A stretch of 64,000 nt of DNA from Devosiaceae bacterium (GCA_021648375.1 JAKISW010000013.1:1-64000); one strand, 5' to 3'. Positions 8,797-17,502 are shown, numbered from the stretch's first letter. Numbers and translations are program-made. The notes: generated by a model not told the origin, from the letters alone.

Positions 8797-9738
8797 CTAG
8801 TATCCGCAGTCCATATCCACCAGATTGATCAGGTCCAGACCGTTTTCATGGTCACGTATGACGCGCGCAAAATACGAAGCGCCGTTTTCAGGGCTTGAAA
8901 TAGCTGCGATATGGGGCGTTATATAACAATTCTTCAACTGCCAGAGACCGCTGTTTTTTGGCAGTGGTTCGATATTGAACACGTCGAGGCTGGCCGCGCC
9001 AAGAGTGCCATCTTTTAGCGCTTTTTCAATATCCATCTCGTTTTGATGTCCACCCCGGGCGGCGTTGATAATTGCCGGACCGTTTGGCAATATTCTACGG
9101 CGAAGTTTTGTGAAATTTCCATAATTTAATATGCCAGAAGTTTCAGGCGTAAGCGGCAACAGATTTACCAGAATATCGGTTTGCTCCAGAAATGGATTTA
9201 GCTGGTCGGGGCCAAAAAACCCGGTAATGCCGTCGATATTTTTTGGGGATCGGCTCCACCCGTTCACCTGATAGCCCAGAATTTTTAACTGCCGCGCCGC
9301 GTCTGCCCCCAGCACCCCAAGGCCCATGATCCCGACACTTATATCCCACGAGGGTGGTGGGTAATATTGGCCCCATTCCCTATTGATCTGATCATCCCTG
9401 AAACGGGAAAATTCGCGATGGTGCATAGTAACATTTGCAATCACATAGTCGCTCATGCATCGGGTTAAATCATCATTCGCATAGCGAACAATTGGCACAG
9501 ATTGCGGCAGGTGCGGGTGGGTCAGCAAGGCATCAACACCGGCTCCAAGGCAAAGCACGGCCTTGAGATTATTTAGAGCATCAAAAGCGCTTTTTTCAGG
9601 TTTCCAAACGAATATATAGCGAATGTCGTCTCGGTTAAAATCATCATCTCTGGTGACAATTTTATAATTCCCCAGGAGTTTCTTCAACCGTTTGGCCCAG
9701 AGTTTTTCATCCACTTCCTGCAAATGTAATAATAGCAT
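8797..9738 (-). CDS. ghrA: Glyoxylate/hydroxypyruvate reductase A
   Basis: 313 residues of the D-2-hydroxyacid dehydrogenase family, GhrA branch. The NAD(P)-binding motif is GIMGLGVLGADAARQL (about 137-151). The catalytic triad is visible: R228 in NAARGGH, E257 in FNIEPLP and H276 in TPHIAA. It reduces glyoxylate and hydroxypyruvate to glycolate and glycerate in the cytoplasm. The start is the ATG at 9738 with AAGGAGC just upstream on the minus strand. A terminator for the upstream cytochrome gene separates the two transcription units. Confidence 0.88.
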   Translation of the reverse strand: MLLLHLQEVDEKLWAKRLKKLLGNYKIVTRDDDFNRDDIRYIFVWKPEKSAFDALNNLKAVLCLGAGVDALLTHPHLPQSVPIVRYANDDLTRCMSDYVIANVTMHHREFSRFRDDQINREWGQYYPPPSWDISVGIMGLGVLGADAARQLKILGYQVNGWSRSPKNIDGITGFFGPDQLNPFLEQTDILVNLLPLTPETSGILNYGNFTKLRRRILPNGPAIINAARGGHQNEMDIEKALKDGTLGAASLDVFNIEPLPKNSGLWQLKNCYITPHIAAISSPENGASYFARVIRDHENGLDLINLVDMDCGY

Positions 9739-9756
9739 TTTTGCTGCTCCTTAAAA

Positions 9757-9793
9757 AAACGGACCGCCCTTTTTTTAAGGAAGCGGTCCGTTT
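9757..9793 (-). terminator. Rho-independent terminator of the cytochrome c gene
   Basis: An 11-base stem, AAACGGACCGC paired with GCGGTCCGTTT, with an additional small inner stem CCTT/AAGG. On the minus strand the stem runs into a T-tract (the A-run at 9753-9759), so it terminates the cytochrome c transcript that ends at 9845. The T-rich flank on the plus side could make it work in both directions. Confidence 0.85.
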
Positions 9794-9844
9794 GTTTTGT
9801 TTTTAGTATTTAGGGGGTGGTTCTAGAAACTTGTTGATCATCTC

Positions 9845-10981
9845 CTATTGGGGCAAATCAACCGGATTTTCAGAAAGAGTTCTAAGATATGCCAACAGAT
9901 TGGCCCGATCCTCATCTTTGCTCATGCCCCGATATGCCATTTTGGTTCCCGGTGCATATTCCCTTGGATTGATCAAAAAAGCATTCATATTTTCAAAACT
10001 CCAGACATCGCCGGCTTCACCCATGGCCAATAGCGTATCGGAATATCTGTAGGTTGCATTTGCCCCCACCTGGGCGCCAATTATGTCATAAAGCACTGGT
10101 CCGGCCTTATTGCCCTGGCCCTGTTCAAGGCTGTGACAGGCAGCACAACTGCGCGCGACGCGAACGCCTTTGGTTGCATCACCACCAGCCAGCAGCATGG
10201 CAATTGCGGACATTTCATTTGCAGCAGGAGCTACTTCTTCCTGAACTGCGGCAGCAGGCGCGACATCTTCAGCAGCGGCAACCGGCGTGGCTTCTTCCGT
10301 GACTGGAGCAACTTCTTCCACAACCGCAGAGGTTTCCTCAGCAGCAGGTGCGGCCTCTTCCACTACAGGAGCCGCTTCTTCGGTCGCAGGAGCGGCCTCT
10401 TCAGCAGCAGGTGCTGTTTCTTCCATAGCAGCTTCTACGGCAGGGAAATCCACCGGTGTTTCTGAAAGGGATTGCAGATAGGCCAGCAAATCTGCCCGGT
10501 CCTGCTCTTTGCGCATTCCCGGATAGGTCATTTTTGTACCTGGAGAAAATGCTTTTGGAGCTTCAATGAAGCTGTTTAGCGCCGCATATGTCCAAATACC
10601 GCCATCCTGATTCATTTGAGTAAGAACTTCGGAATAGGCGAAGGTAGCATTTGCACCAATAGAGGCGCCAACAATATCATAAAGCGGTGGGCCGGATTTG
10701 TTTGGTCCGCCCGGATCAACCGAGTGGCAGGCGGCGCAGCTTCTAATAAGGCGCGAACCGTTTGATGCAGAAGATGCCGCTAGCAATTGGGCCAGCGGAA
10801 CCGCTGCAACTTCAACTTCAGCAACTGCGGCACTGCCATCATCTGCTTCCGGCAAAGTGTAGCCCGGACCGTCGCCCTCGATAGGAGCATAAAGAGCGTC
10901 AGCAATAAAGCCAACTCCCATTACCAATATCACAGCGCCAAGAACAGCACCCAGGATTTTGTTAAATTCAAAAGAGTTCAT
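9845..10981 (-). CDS. Membrane-anchored cytochrome c with two tandem class I haem domains (CycM-related)
   Basis: 378 residues from ATG 10981, preceded by GGAGAAA; a GTG six codons upstream is less likely. An uncleaved N-terminal membrane helix (ILGAVLGAVILVMGV) anchors it. Two haem c sites follow: SCAACHS at residues about 81-87 and again at about 278-284, each with a downstream methionine ligand (GTKMTYPGM, GTKMAYRGM). The domains are very similar to each other, so they arose by internal duplication. They are joined by a roughly 75-residue Ala/Pro/Glu-rich linker (about 182-256). It should shuttle electrons in the periplasm between the bc1 complex and an oxidase. Most CycM proteins I know have a single domain. 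Confidence 0.92.
   Translation of the reverse strand: MNSFEFNKILGAVLGAVILVMGVGFIADALYAPIEGDGPGYTLPEADDGSAAVAEVEVAAVPLAQLLAASSASNGSRLIRSCAACHSVDPGGPNKSGPPLYDIVGASIGANATFAYSEVLTQMNQDGGIWTYAALNSFIEAPKAFSPGTKMTYPGMRKEQDRADLLAYLQSLSETPVDFPAVEAAMEETAPAAEEAAPATEEAAPVVEEAAPAAEETSAVVEEVAPVTEEATPVAAAEDVAPAAAVQEEVAPAANEMSAIAMLLAGGDATKGVRVARSCAACHSLEQGQGNKAGPVLYDIIGAQVGANATYRYSDTLLAMGEAGDVWSFENMNAFLINPREYAPGTKMAYRGMSKDEDRANLLAYLRTLSENPVDLPQ
10220..10440 (-). repeat. Degenerate AP-EE linker repeat within the cytochrome c gene
   Basis: Short imperfect direct repeats encode units such as EEAAPA, EEAAPV and EEVAPV. They form the flexible acidic linker between the two haem domains. Slippage probably lets the linker length vary between strains. 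Confidence 0.75.
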
Positions 10982-11354
10982 CTGGTTTCTCCACACCAAG
11001 GTCGCCCAAGGCCAAGTCTGGTTTTTTACAATGTCAAATCATTTACATTGCTAAGTTTTTTGCAATGCTAATTCGTTAAAGAGGCCAATATATTTTCCGC
11101 TATTTAGCCTCTTATCAACTGATTCTCATTAATTTTAGTTGCACTCAAACTATAAGCAACCCCGCCATGGTGCAACCGGGTTTGCCACAAGTGCGACAAA
11201 GGGCGCAAAAAGTCCACAATTTCCTTGATTTTCTTTTTCTAGAGCGCATGCTGGTTATATATTTTTGCTCCAATTCATGATGATTATATGGCCCGCATGA
11301 ATATAAACAGGAAAACAAACAGGGCGATATACAAAAACCCGCCAGTGCACATGG
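10982..11354. other. Intergenic region between divergent cytochrome c and pheA genes
   Basis: This is 373 bases without a convincing gene. It holds the promoters of the divergent genes. Two weak stem-loops are visible: CATTGC/GCAATG at 11046-11067 and AAGAGGC/GCCTCTT at 11079-11113. In related rhizobia I recall kdsB between the CycM cytochrome and pheA; it is absent here and no remnant was recognised. Confidence 0.6.
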
Positions 11355-12245
11355 ATGATTTTAATGAACGCTGACCCTGAAAAGTCAAAAACCCTCGACA
11401 GCTCAAAAACAATTGCTTTTCCAAAAACTATTGCGTTTCAAGGGGAGCTTGGGGCCTTTTCCCACGCCGCCGCCCTTGCAACTTTTCCGAGTGGAAAACT
11501 TTTACCCTGCGTTACCTTTGAGCAGACAATTGCCGCTGTGCAGGAGAGCAAAGCTGACTTTGCGGTGGTTCCGGTAGAAAATTCCCTTTATGGTCGCATT
11601 ACCGATATCCACCATATTCTTCCTCAAAGCTCTCTTTTTATCGTTGGCGAATATTTTCTTCCCATTCGCATGAACCTGCTTGGGCTGCCAGGAGCCAAAC
11701 TGGCTGATATTAAATCAGTGCAAAGTCTCTCTGTAGCTTTGGGCCAGTGCCGCCGGTTTATTTCAAAGCATGATTTAGTGGCGATAAATGCGGTTGATAC
11801 TGCAGGCTCTGCCAGAGAAGTGTCCGAGTTGGGAGATATTTCGCGCTCGGCTATCGCCTCCACCATTGCGGCCCAAATTTACGGGTTGGAGATAATCGAG
11901 AAAAACATCGAGGACGCCTCCCATAACACCACCAGATTTTTGATAATGTCGCGGGATAAATCCCAGCCGGCCCCGGATGGCAATAATATCAAAACCACTT
12001 TTATATTTCGGGTGCGCAATGTTCCAGCAGCGCTTTATAAGGCCATGGGCGGATTTGCCACCAATTCCGTCAACATGCTCAAGCTGGAAAGCTATATGGT
12101 CGAAGGCTCGTTTACCGCAACGCAGTTTTATGCGGATATTGAGGGTCACCCTGACGATAAAAATGTGCAGCTGGCTTTTGAGGAACTTGGCTTCTTCACA
12201 GATCATTTTGCTATTCTTGGAGTATATCCCGGGGCAAAGAATTAG
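11355..12245 (+). CDS. pheA: Prephenate dehydratase
   Basis: 296 residues. It converts prephenate to phenylpyruvate in phenylalanine synthesis. The catalytic domain begins at IAFQGELGAFSHAAA and contains the conserved TRF motif (NTTRFLIM). The C-terminal ACT domain (from about residue 200, TTFIFRVRNVPAALYKAMGG, then KLESYMVEGSF) binds phenylalanine for feedback inhibition. The start is uncertain: ATGs at 11355 and 11364 have no good ribosome site, and the first 25 residues include a short duplicated unit KTIAF-P-KTIAF not typical of the family. Confidence 0.92.
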   Translation: MILMNADPEKSKTLDSSKTIAFPKTIAFQGELGAFSHAAALATFPSGKLLPCVTFEQTIAAVQESKADFAVVPVENSLYGRITDIHHILPQSSLFIVGEYFLPIRMNLLGLPGAKLADIKSVQSLSVALGQCRRFISKHDLVAINAVDTAGSAREVSELGDISRSAIASTIAAQIYGLEIIEKNIEDASHNTTRFLIMSRDKSQPAPDGNNIKTTFIFRVRNVPAALYKAMGGFATNSVNMLKLESYMVEGSFTATQFYADIEGHPDDKNVQLAFEELGFFTDHFAILGVYPGAKN

Positions 12246-12317
12246 ATTTTCTTTTAAATAAACTGCGATATTTGTCGCTTTCCTCTTGCATATGGCAAAG
12301 CGATGGCACAAATAAAA

Positions 12318-12421
12318 CCTCAGGAAGGCTGGCGCGGACAATTCTCTCGCCAACCGGGTCAGGTCCGGAAGGAAGCAGCCCTAACGAGCTTTGAAATGGG
12401 TCGTTGTCAGCTTTCCGCCGA
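12318..12421 (+). ncRNA. ffs: Signal recognition particle RNA (4.5S type)
   Basis: The universally conserved SRP core GGTCAGGTCCGGAAGGAAGC is present at 12357-12376, followed by AGCC. Flanks close into the expected long hairpin: GGAAGGCTG (12323-12331) pairs with CAGCTTTCC (12408-12416), allowing one G-U pair. The RNA binds Ffh and directs nascent membrane proteins to FtsY. A location immediately upstream of dnaX is usual in alphaproteobacteria. The exact ends are estimated from the pairing. Confidence 0.95.
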
Positions 12422-12480
12422 CCCTTTTCCTCTGGCCAGGTCGTCTCGTTCCATCTGGACAAAAGAGAGCAGTTCTGCAA

Positions 12481-14307
12481 ATGGCTGACCAGAAAGATAA
12501 AACTGATCAGGCAGGCGAGCCTTATCTGGTTCTGGCCCGCAAATACCGCCCGACGGATTTTTCCGGTCTGGTTGGTCAGGACGCAATGGTGCAGACCTTT
12601 GCCAATGCTTTTAAATCGGGACGGATCCACCACGCTTTTATTTTAACCGGAGTTCGCGGCGTCGGCAAAACCACCACGGCCCGAATTCTGGCCCGGGCCT
12701 TCAATTTTGAAAATGAAAATTCAAAACGCCCCACTCTGGATATTCAGCAACCCGGGGTGCATTGTCAGGCAATTATCGAGGGCCGGCATGTGGACGTTAT
12801 CGAAATGGATGCCGCCTCCAATACCGGCATTGACGATATTCGAGAAATCATTGATTCGGTAAAATACGCGCCTGCTTCGGCTCCCTTTAAGGTCTATATA
12901 ATTGATGAGGTGCACATGCTCTCCAAGCAGGCCTTTAATGGTCTGCTTAAAACTCTGGAAGAGCCGCCCCCCTATGTGAAGTTTATTTTTGCAACGACCG
13001 AAATTCGCAGCGTGCCGATTACGGTTCTTTCGCGCTGTCAGCGCTTTGACCTGCGCCGGGTGAATTCTGATGTGATGATGGAGCATCTCACGTCTTTGCT
13101 TGAGCAAGAAAATGTTGAATTTGAAAGTGATGCGCTGGCCATGATCATCAGGGCCGGTGAGGGTTCAGTTCGTGATTGCCTTTCCCTGACCGATCAGGCC
13201 ATTGCCCACGGGGACGGAAAAATTGCATCCGATACCGTAAAAACCATGCTCGGACTTGCCGACCGCGCCCAATCCATTGACCTGTTTGAGGCCTTACTGA
13301 GTGGCGAAATTGCCCCGGCTCTTGAACTGGCCCGCACCCTTTATGATGTGGGGGTTGATCCGATGGCAATCATATCTGATCTGGCCAGTTTTACCCATTT
13401 GGTTTCGCGCATGAAAATTGTTCCCGCCACTGTGAACGATATTTCGATTTCTCCCGATGAGAGGGAACGGGGCGAGCAGTTCTCAGAGCAGTTATCCATG
13501 CGGGTTCTCACCCGCACCTGGCAGATATTGCAACAGGGCTTGAGTGAAATTTCAAGGGCGGGCGATGGCGTTCAGGCGATGGAAATGGTGCTGATTAAAC
13601 TAGCCTATGCAGCGGACCTTCCAACTCCCGATGAGTTAATAAAAAAGCTGCAAAATCAATCGGTATCCGAACAAAACACACCTGCGGCCGCTTCTACATC
13701 CAGCAATCCGGGTCCAAAATCGCAGCTTTCCGCAGTGTCTGCAGCCCATAATGGTGGTAGCGGGCAGGGTTTGGCCCGTGACAGGCAGATTTTAGCCGAT
13801 CCCGAGACCTCTGATCCCGAGACCTCTATTGCGCCAGATGCTACTCCAAATATTAAAAAAACAAATTCTCCGAAAAATTTTACTCAACTCATAGAGCTTG
13901 CTTCAGCAGAGCGCGATCTGGCAATTAAACATGCCCTTGAAACTGACGTCAGGCCGATAAGTTTTGTCAAAGGGCATATAGAAATTGCTCTGACTAAAAA
14001 TGCCGATCGCTCGATTGTTTCCACTTTGGCGACGAAATTAAAGCAATGGACGGGCGAAAACTGGCTGGTCAGCCTGTCCAGCAAAGATCAGGAGGGTTTG
14101 CAAAAAAGCGCCCCGACCGTGCGCGAAACAAAAGCAAGTCAAAAGGCCTCCTTGTTTGAAGCGGCAAATAGCGATGAGATGGTTTTGGCGGTTATGCAGG
14201 CCTTTGAAGATGCGCAACTGGTGGAGGTAAATGAACTAAATCCTCCCAGTTCCGATGCAAACAAATCACAAAAAACAAAAAACAACAAAAGTCAGGATGA
14301 AAAATGA
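12481..14307 (+). CDS. dnaX: DNA polymerase III subunits gamma and tau
   Basis: 608 residues from ATG 12481; upstream in-frame codons run through the SRP RNA and are not used. AAA+ clamp-loader ATPase: Walker A GVRGVGKTT (57-65), Walker B with IIDEVHML, sensor 1 FATTE and arginine-finger region SRCQRFDLRR. The N-terminal zinc module is degenerate: only one of the usual cysteines is seen (GVHCQAIIEG), as in other rhizobial DnaX proteins. Domain III ends near residue 390, followed by a low-complexity linker and a C-terminal tau region. An A AAA AAG heptamer lies in frame at the end of domain III. The stop overlaps ybaB (ATGA). Confidence 0.96.
   Translation: MADQKDKTDQAGEPYLVLARKYRPTDFSGLVGQDAMVQTFANAFKSGRIHHAFILTGVRGVGKTTTARILARAFNFENENSKRPTLDIQQPGVHCQAIIEGRHVDVIEMDAASNTGIDDIREIIDSVKYAPASAPFKVYIIDEVHMLSKQAFNGLLKTLEEPPPYVKFIFATTEIRSVPITVLSRCQRFDLRRVNSDVMMEHLTSLLEQENVEFESDALAMIIRAGEGSVRDCLSLTDQAIAHGDGKIASDTVKTMLGLADRAQSIDLFEALLSGEIAPALELARTLYDVGVDPMAIISDLASFTHLVSRMKIVPATVNDISISPDERERGEQFSEQLSMRVLTRTWQILQQGLSEISRAGDGVQAMEMVLIKLAYAADLPTPDELIKKLQNQSVSEQNTPAAASTSSNPGPKSQLSAVSAAHNGGSGQGLARDRQILADPETSDPETSIAPDATPNIKKTNSPKNFTQLIELASAERDLAIKHALETDVRPISFVKGHIEIALTKNADRSIVSTLATKLKQWTGENWLVSLSSKDQEGLQKSAPTVRETKASQKASLFEAANSDEMVLAVMQAFEDAQLVEVNELNPPSSDANKSQKTKNNKSQDEK
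13641..13647 (+). promoter_or_regulatory. Candidate -1 frameshift slippery heptamer in dnaX
   Basis: The heptamer A AAA AAG is in the correct phase (codons ATA AAA AAG), the same sequence used by E. coli dnaX to make gamma. A -1 shift would add 34 codons and stop at the TAA at 13749-13751, giving a product of about 423 residues that consists of domains I-III. No clear upstream Shine-Dalgarno stimulator or downstream stem-loop was found by eye. Confidence 0.4.
13798..13827 (+). repeat. Perfect 15-base tandem duplication in the DnaX linker
   Basis: GATCCCGAGACCTCT occurs twice in direct succession, encoding DPETSDPETS in the low-complexity linker of tau. It is a recent slippage event in an unconstrained segment. 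Confidence 0.9.
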
Positions 14308-14627
14308 AAGACCTTATGGGCATGATGGGAAAAATGCAGGAAATGCAGGAAAAAATGTCCCAAATGCAAGAAGAAATAGAAAATTCTCTGGTTGAGGGCA
14401 GCGCCGGCGGAGGCATGGTCAATGTTTCGCTGTCAGGCAAGGGCGAGTTAAAATCTCTTTCAATCGACCCTTCGTTGCTTAAGGCTGATGAAGTTGAAAT
14501 TCTGGAAGATCTGTTGATTGCCGCCCATAGTGATGCTTTGGGTAGAGCTGATGCTTTAAAGGCTGAAAAAATGCAGGATATTACCGCCGGGTTGCCAATT
14601 CCACCGGGAATGAAATTGCCGTTTTAG
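14304..14627 (+). CDS. ybaB: YbaB/EbfC family nucleoid-associated protein
   Basis: 107 residues, matching the family length. The N-terminal methionine-rich coiled coil (MMGKMQEMQEKMSQMQEEI) and the central GMVNVSLSGKGELKSLSIDP strand region are diagnostic. It forms a tweezer-like dimer that binds DNA. Start codon overlaps the dnaX stop (ATGA). The dnaX-ybaB-recR order is widely conserved and points to a role alongside replication and repair. Confidence 0.95.
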   Translation: MKDLMGMMGKMQEMQEKMSQMQEEIENSLVEGSAGGGMVNVSLSGKGELKSLSIDPSLLKADEVEILEDLLIAAHSDALGRADALKAEKMQDITAGLPIPPGMKLPF

Positions 14628-14651
14628 AGGTTGATTTGACCAATTCAAGAA

Positions 14652-15278
14652 ATGATTTTCTCGATGTCCAACTTTAATGGTAGCAAATCCAGCGGCAGCG
14701 AAATAGAGCAGCTTGTGCAGCTTTTATCCCGACTGCCCGGCCTCGGGCCGCGTTCTGCCCGCCGTGCGGTCCTGCATCTTATAAAGCGCAAAGACGGTTT
14801 GATGATACCATTGTCGGGGGCTTTGCAGCGGGCCGTTGAGGCGGTTGTAGAATGCACCACTTGCGGAAACATAGACACCATATCCCCATGCTCTATTTGT
14901 TGCGACCCAAGGCGCATGCAAAATTCCATGCTGATTATTGTCGAAGATGTGGGGGATTTATGGGCGCTGGAGCGCGCAACGATTGGTCCCGTTCGTTATC
15001 ACGTTTTGGGCGGAGTGCTTTCTCCTCTTGATGGAATTGGCCCCCAAGATTTAACAATTGATGCCCTGATCAGGCGCGCTGATGAGTTTGGCGAAATCGT
15101 AATTGCACTAAATGCTACGGTTGAAGGGCAGACCACGGCCTATTTTATCACCGATCGCTTGAACGGCATGGATATAAAAATCACCCGTTTGGCCCACGGA
15201 ATTCCGGTTGGTGGCGAATTGGATTTCTTGGATGAGGGTACGCTCTCTCAAGCGCTTAAGGCCAGAACGTCCCTTTAA
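14652..15278 (+). CDS. recR: Recombination mediator protein RecR
   Basis: 208 residues. In order: helix-hairpin-helix (LSRLPGLGPRSARRAVLHL), four-cysteine zinc finger (CTTCGNIDTISPCSIC), Toprim domain beginning IIVEDVGDLWALER, and C-terminal Walker-B-like segment. With RecO and RecF it helps load RecA at gaps. Start at 14652 or at the ATG at 14664; AAGAA lies just before the former. It converges with rmuC, with an eight-base gap. Confidence 0.95.
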   Translation: MIFSMSNFNGSKSSGSEIEQLVQLLSRLPGLGPRSARRAVLHLIKRKDGLMIPLSGALQRAVEAVVECTTCGNIDTISPCSICCDPRRMQNSMLIIVEDVGDLWALERATIGPVRYHVLGGVLSPLDGIGPQDLTIDALIRRADEFGEIVIALNATVEGQTTAYFITDRLNGMDIKITRLAHGIPVGGELDFLDEGTLSQALKARTSL

Positions 15279-15286
15279 TTGGTATA

Positions 15287-16693
15287 TTACTGATCAGATT
15301 TTTGATCGGGTGAGGTTAAAAATTCGGGCACATTTTCTGCCTGTTCAGTAATTTGTTGCTCGTTTTCACCTTCACCTTCGGTTTCACCCCCATCCCACCC
15401 CTTGGGAAGCTGCTTGGAATTTTTTGCACCAAGTTCGCCCAGCATTTTCACCTGCCTGATTACATTACCGGGTCCGCTGGTTAATTGCCCTCGTGCATCA
15501 TCATAGTTTTTTCTGGCTGATAAAAGGCTCTTATCCATCCTGTCCATACTGCCTAAAAAACTTACAACCTTGTCATAAAGCAGCCCGGCTCTGCTGGCGA
15601 TTTCTTCGGCATTTTTTTTGCGGTTCTCGATTTCCCAGACATTGGCAACCGTTCTTAAGGCCACCATCAATGTGGTTGGTGTGGTGATATAAACATTTTT
15701 GGATATGGCAAAATCAATCAGGTCTGGCTGATGTTCAAACGCTGCCGAGAATGCCCCCTCGATGGGAATAAACATCATCACATAATTAAGGGCGGAGCCG
15801 GAATGTAACTGATAATCCTTAGCCCCAAGAGTTTTAATATGGGAGCGCAGGGAAATTATATGCTCGCTCAAATATTTTTTTCTTTTATCTTCATCATCTG
15901 AATTGGAATAGGCCTCGAATGCGGTAAGGGAAACCTTGGAATCAACCACAAGCCGATCATCGTTGGGAAACAAAACTTCCACGTCGGTTCGCACCAGAGA
16001 TCCACTTTCAGAGCGGTGACTTTGTTGGGTAAGGTATTGCACCCCTTCTCTCAGGCCGCTTTTTTCAAGGATTGAGCTAAGGATCATTTCTCCCCACGCC
16101 CCTTGAGTGTGCGAATTGCCCTTAAGGGCTTGGGTCAGATTAGTTGCCTCCGTACTCATGCGCAGACTATCCGCAGTCAGAGTTTTCATCTGCTCGGCGA
16201 GGCGGGCGCTTCCCTCATGGGATTGCTTTTGAAATTCGCCAATTTTTTCGGCAAGCGGTTTTAACAGATCACCAACCTGTTGTCGGTTTTGGCGGCTGAA
16301 TTTTTCTCCGTGGGAGGTTAAAACCTCCTCGGCCAGCAGCTTGAAATTACCGCTCATCTGGGAGCGGATATATTCATTCTGCTTTTGCTGTTCTGCCATT
16401 TGAGCCTGCAATCCGGCAGCCCTTGCTTCAAGGTCCGTATTGTTTTGGCGCAGGTTTTCCAACTCAATATCCAGATCGCGAATGCGCAATTCCAGATCGC
16501 TGATGTGTTTGTTGTGCCGTTCTTGCGCTGCGTTGCCGGCTTTAATTGCATCCTGCCTGATCCGCAAACTGTTGGAGCGTTGCCAAAGCATAATTACAAT
16601 CGCAATGAAAATAAACACGCCAATTCCCAGCATCGCCAGAAACAATGTGAGGCTGATTTCCATATCCCCGATATTGAATAATATATTTTCCAT
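15287..16693 (-). CDS. rmuC: DNA recombination protein RmuC
   Basis: 468 residues. It has an N-terminal membrane helix (about 15-38, LFLAMLGIGVFIFIAIVIML), then a long coiled coil (about 45-140), then the RmuC nuclease-like domain with TQGAWGEMILSSILEKSGL and DVEVLFPNDDRLVVDSKVSL. It is implicated in limiting rearrangements at inverted repeats. The last 50 residues are a variable acidic tail. In related genomes it also lies beside def. Confidence 0.93.
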   Translation of the reverse strand: MENILFNIGDMEISLTLFLAMLGIGVFIFIAIVIMLWQRSNSLRIRQDAIKAGNAAQERHNKHISDLELRIRDLDIELENLRQNNTDLEARAAGLQAQMAEQQKQNEYIRSQMSGNFKLLAEEVLTSHGEKFSRQNRQQVGDLLKPLAEKIGEFQKQSHEGSARLAEQMKTLTADSLRMSTEATNLTQALKGNSHTQGAWGEMILSSILEKSGLREGVQYLTQQSHRSESGSLVRTDVEVLFPNDDRLVVDSKVSLTAFEAYSNSDDEDKRKKYLSEHIISLRSHIKTLGAKDYQLHSGSALNYVMMFIPIEGAFSAAFEHQPDLIDFAISKNVYITTPTTLMVALRTVANVWEIENRKKNAEEIASRAGLLYDKVVSFLGSMDRMDKSLLSARKNYDDARGQLTSGPGNVIRQVKMLGELGAKNSKQLPKGWDGGETEGEGENEQQITEQAENVPEFLTSPDQKSDQ

Positions 16694-16899
16694 TCTGTCT
16701 TAAATATCCGATTCGCGACCAAATCTGTATGTCTGGATAAAATAGGTGCTAAATTCAAGGTTGACCCGCTTCAACAAAATCATCATATCACTCGATAGTA
16801 GCCTGTCCCAATGTGCTCGATTGCGGGTTGCTCAGTCATTTTTAGAGCGCATCGACCAAAAAGCTTTGGGGCAGGGCCTAAAATTTTAAGAGAACTGAT

Positions 16900-17502
16900 A
16901 TGGCACTAAAACAAATTTTGCTGATACCAGACACCAGACTTCGCCAGATTGCCAAGCCTGTTGTCACCATTGACCAGCGCTTGAAAACTCTGGTCGATGA
17001 TATGTTTGAAACCATGTATGACGCTCCGGGAATTGGCCTGGCAGCGCCCCAGATCGGCATTATGGAGCGCCTGATTGTGCTTGATTGCGCCAAGCGTGAA
17101 GATGAGGATGAACGCGAAGCAGAAAACAAGACTGAAGATGGCAATATAGAAACAGATTTAGATTTGGAAGCTGAGCCAGAACCTGAACCAGACCCGGATC
17201 CAATTGCCATGATCAATCCTGAGATCATCTGGTTTTCTGACGAATTTTCGGTCTATGAAGAGGGCTGCTTATCAATTCCGGATTATTATGAGGATGTTGA
17301 AAGGCCCTCCTGTTGCACTGTGCGGTATATGGACATGGATGGGCAAACAATTGAGCGCGAGCTGGATGGCTTGCTTTCCACATGTGTGCAGCATGAAGTT
17401 GACCATCTGGATGGAAAGCTATTCATTGACTATTTGTCGCGCCTGAAACGTGAGCGAATTACCAAAAAATTTCAAAAGGCAGCCAGACGTGCAGCTGAAT
17501 GA
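16900..17502 (+). CDS. def: Peptide deformylase with long acidic insertion
   Basis: 200 residues, against about 170 for the family. All three catalytic motifs are intact: GIGLAAPQ (45-51), EGCLSIP with metal ligand C123, and QHEVDHLDG with H165, E166, H169. It removes the formyl group from nascent proteins and is co-encoded with fmt. Residues about 66-100 form an extra, highly acidic segment containing EAEPEPEPDPDP, inserted between the strand after motif I and the INPEI strand. In standard deformylases that loop is only a few residues long. The start has AAGAGA upstream. Confidence 0.95.
   Translation: MALKQILLIPDTRLRQIAKPVVTIDQRLKTLVDDMFETMYDAPGIGLAAPQIGIMERLIVLDCAKREDEDEREAENKTEDGNIETDLDLEAEPEPEPDPDPIAMINPEIIWFSDEFSVYEEGCLSIPDYYEDVERPSCCTVRYMDMDGQTIERELDGLLSTCVQHEVDHLDGKLFIDYLSRLKRERITKKFQKAARRAAE

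Noticed and set aside
10220..10440. CRISPR-like or minisatellite array
   Set aside because: Repeats are degenerate, coding and in phase with the protein; no spacers.
10133..10481. Plus-strand open frames within the cytochrome linker
   Set aside because: They are the reverse frames of the Ala-Pro-Glu repeats, low complexity, and antisense to a clear gene.
12391..12480. 30 extra N-terminal codons for DnaX
   Set aside because: They overlap the 3' half of the SRP RNA and are not DnaX-like; ATG 12481 gives the expected N-terminus.
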